From CAYNST01 sp964399955 (lineage in GTDB: Bacteria > Pseudomonadota > Gammaproteobacteria > Pseudomonadales > Cellvibrionaceae): a DNA stretch of 5,167 nt. Positions 4,977 to 5,167 of this stretch are shown here, one piece after another. A program made the position numbers and the translations under genes. The notes beneath the pieces were generated by a model that was given only the letters and a program-made list of their open reading frames with translations, ran no database searches and was not told the origin of the DNA. The DNA is taken from NCBI GenBank assembly GCA_964399955.1, contig CAYNST010000175.1, forward strand, positions 1 to 5,167. Reading direction: 5' to 3'. Position 1 is the first letter of the stretch. Every line of letters starts with the position of its first letter.

Positions 4977-5167
4977 ATGCAGAGCAGTTACTTGAAGATT
5001 GGGCTCTTATGCACACTGGGATTAACAGCGTGCGGCGGTGAGCCGGTCAAACCCGGTGGCACCGGTTCGTCGAGCAGTTCCAGTAGTTCCAGTTCGTCCA
5101 GTTCGTCCAGTTCGTCCAGTTCGTCCAGTTCGTCCAGTTCGTCCAGCTCGAGCTCTTCCAGCAGTTC
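4977..5167 (+). CDS. Lipoprotein with poly-Ser linker, 5' part only
   Basis: Only the first 63 codons are in the window; the gene runs off the edge. The start ATG follows GAGG (4968-4971) by five bases. Residues 1-18 form a short lipoprotein signal, with a Lys at position 7, a hydrophobic core, and lipobox Leu-Thr-Ala-Cys19; Gly20 follows, so outer-membrane anchoring is expected. A short Gly/Pro/Lys segment leads to serine from residue 31 to the edge, at least 33 in a row. The architecture copies the GH6 protein next door (anchor, Cys-Gly-Gly, poly-Ser), and in this bacterial group such linkers join carbohydrate-binding or catalytic domains, so a carbohydrate-active protein is a fair guess. 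No functional domain is visible and no family can be named. The gene is separated from GH6 by a terminator and about 390 bases. Confidence 0.85.
   Translation, partial: MQSSYLKIGLLCTLGLTACGGEPVKPGGTGSSSSSSSSSSSSSSSSSSSSSSSSSSSSSSSSS
5091..5144 (+). repeat. Six perfect tandem copies of a 9-base Ser-Ser-Ser unit
   Basis: AGTTCGTCC is repeated six times without change, encoding serine only. The flanking serine codons are more mixed (AGC, TCT, TCG). The perfect array suggests recent expansion by slippage or unequal recombination; each gain or loss would change linker length by three residues without shifting frame. This contrasts with the codon-mixed tract in the GH6 gene. Confidence 0.95.

Overview
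The window looks like a piece of a Gram-negative, plant-polysaccharide-degrading gammaproteobacterium, most likely of the Cellvibrio/Saccharophagus/Teredinibacter type. Evidence: lipoprotein signal peptides followed by long poly-serine linkers (typical of that group), a family 6 cellulase next to a family 51 arabinofuranosidase, moderate GC, and strong Shine-Dalgarno-type starts. The genus cannot be fixed from this stretch alone.

Layout, all genes on the + strand: (1) 1-218, upstream region with GC-rich dyads and no recognised gene; (2) 219-1748, a secreted GH51 alpha-L-arabinofuranosidase, closed by a strong intrinsic terminator at 1876-1914; (3) 1915-2588, a long non-coding interval holding a candidate sigma70 promoter and several hairpins, probably the leader of the next gene; (4) 2589-4523, a GH6 cellulase/cellobiohydrolase built as lipoprotein anchor, poly-Ser linker and catalytic domain with no carbohydrate-binding module; its true start is the ATG at 2589, not the GTG 126 bases upstream in the same frame; an intrinsic terminator lies at 4556-4583; (5) 4584-4976, a second non-coding interval with dyad symmetries; (6) 4977 to the window edge, the start of another lipoprotein with a poly-Ser linker, cut before its functional domain.

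Working together: the arabinofuranosidase would remove arabinose side chains from arabinoxylan, arabinan or their oligomers, while the GH6 enzyme, tethered to the outer membrane on a flexible serine stalk, would attack cellulose or cello-oligosaccharides at the cell surface. The third gene has the same anchor-plus-linker architecture and may be another surface-bound carbohydrate-active protein. Terminators after both complete genes and gaps of several hundred bases mean three separate transcription units, so any common control would come from a shared regulator rather than an operon.

The complete genes are recognisable enzyme families. The least explained parts are the roughly 670-base interval before the GH6 gene, the anchored CBM-free form of the GH6 enzyme with enlarged loops, and the truncated third lipoprotein.
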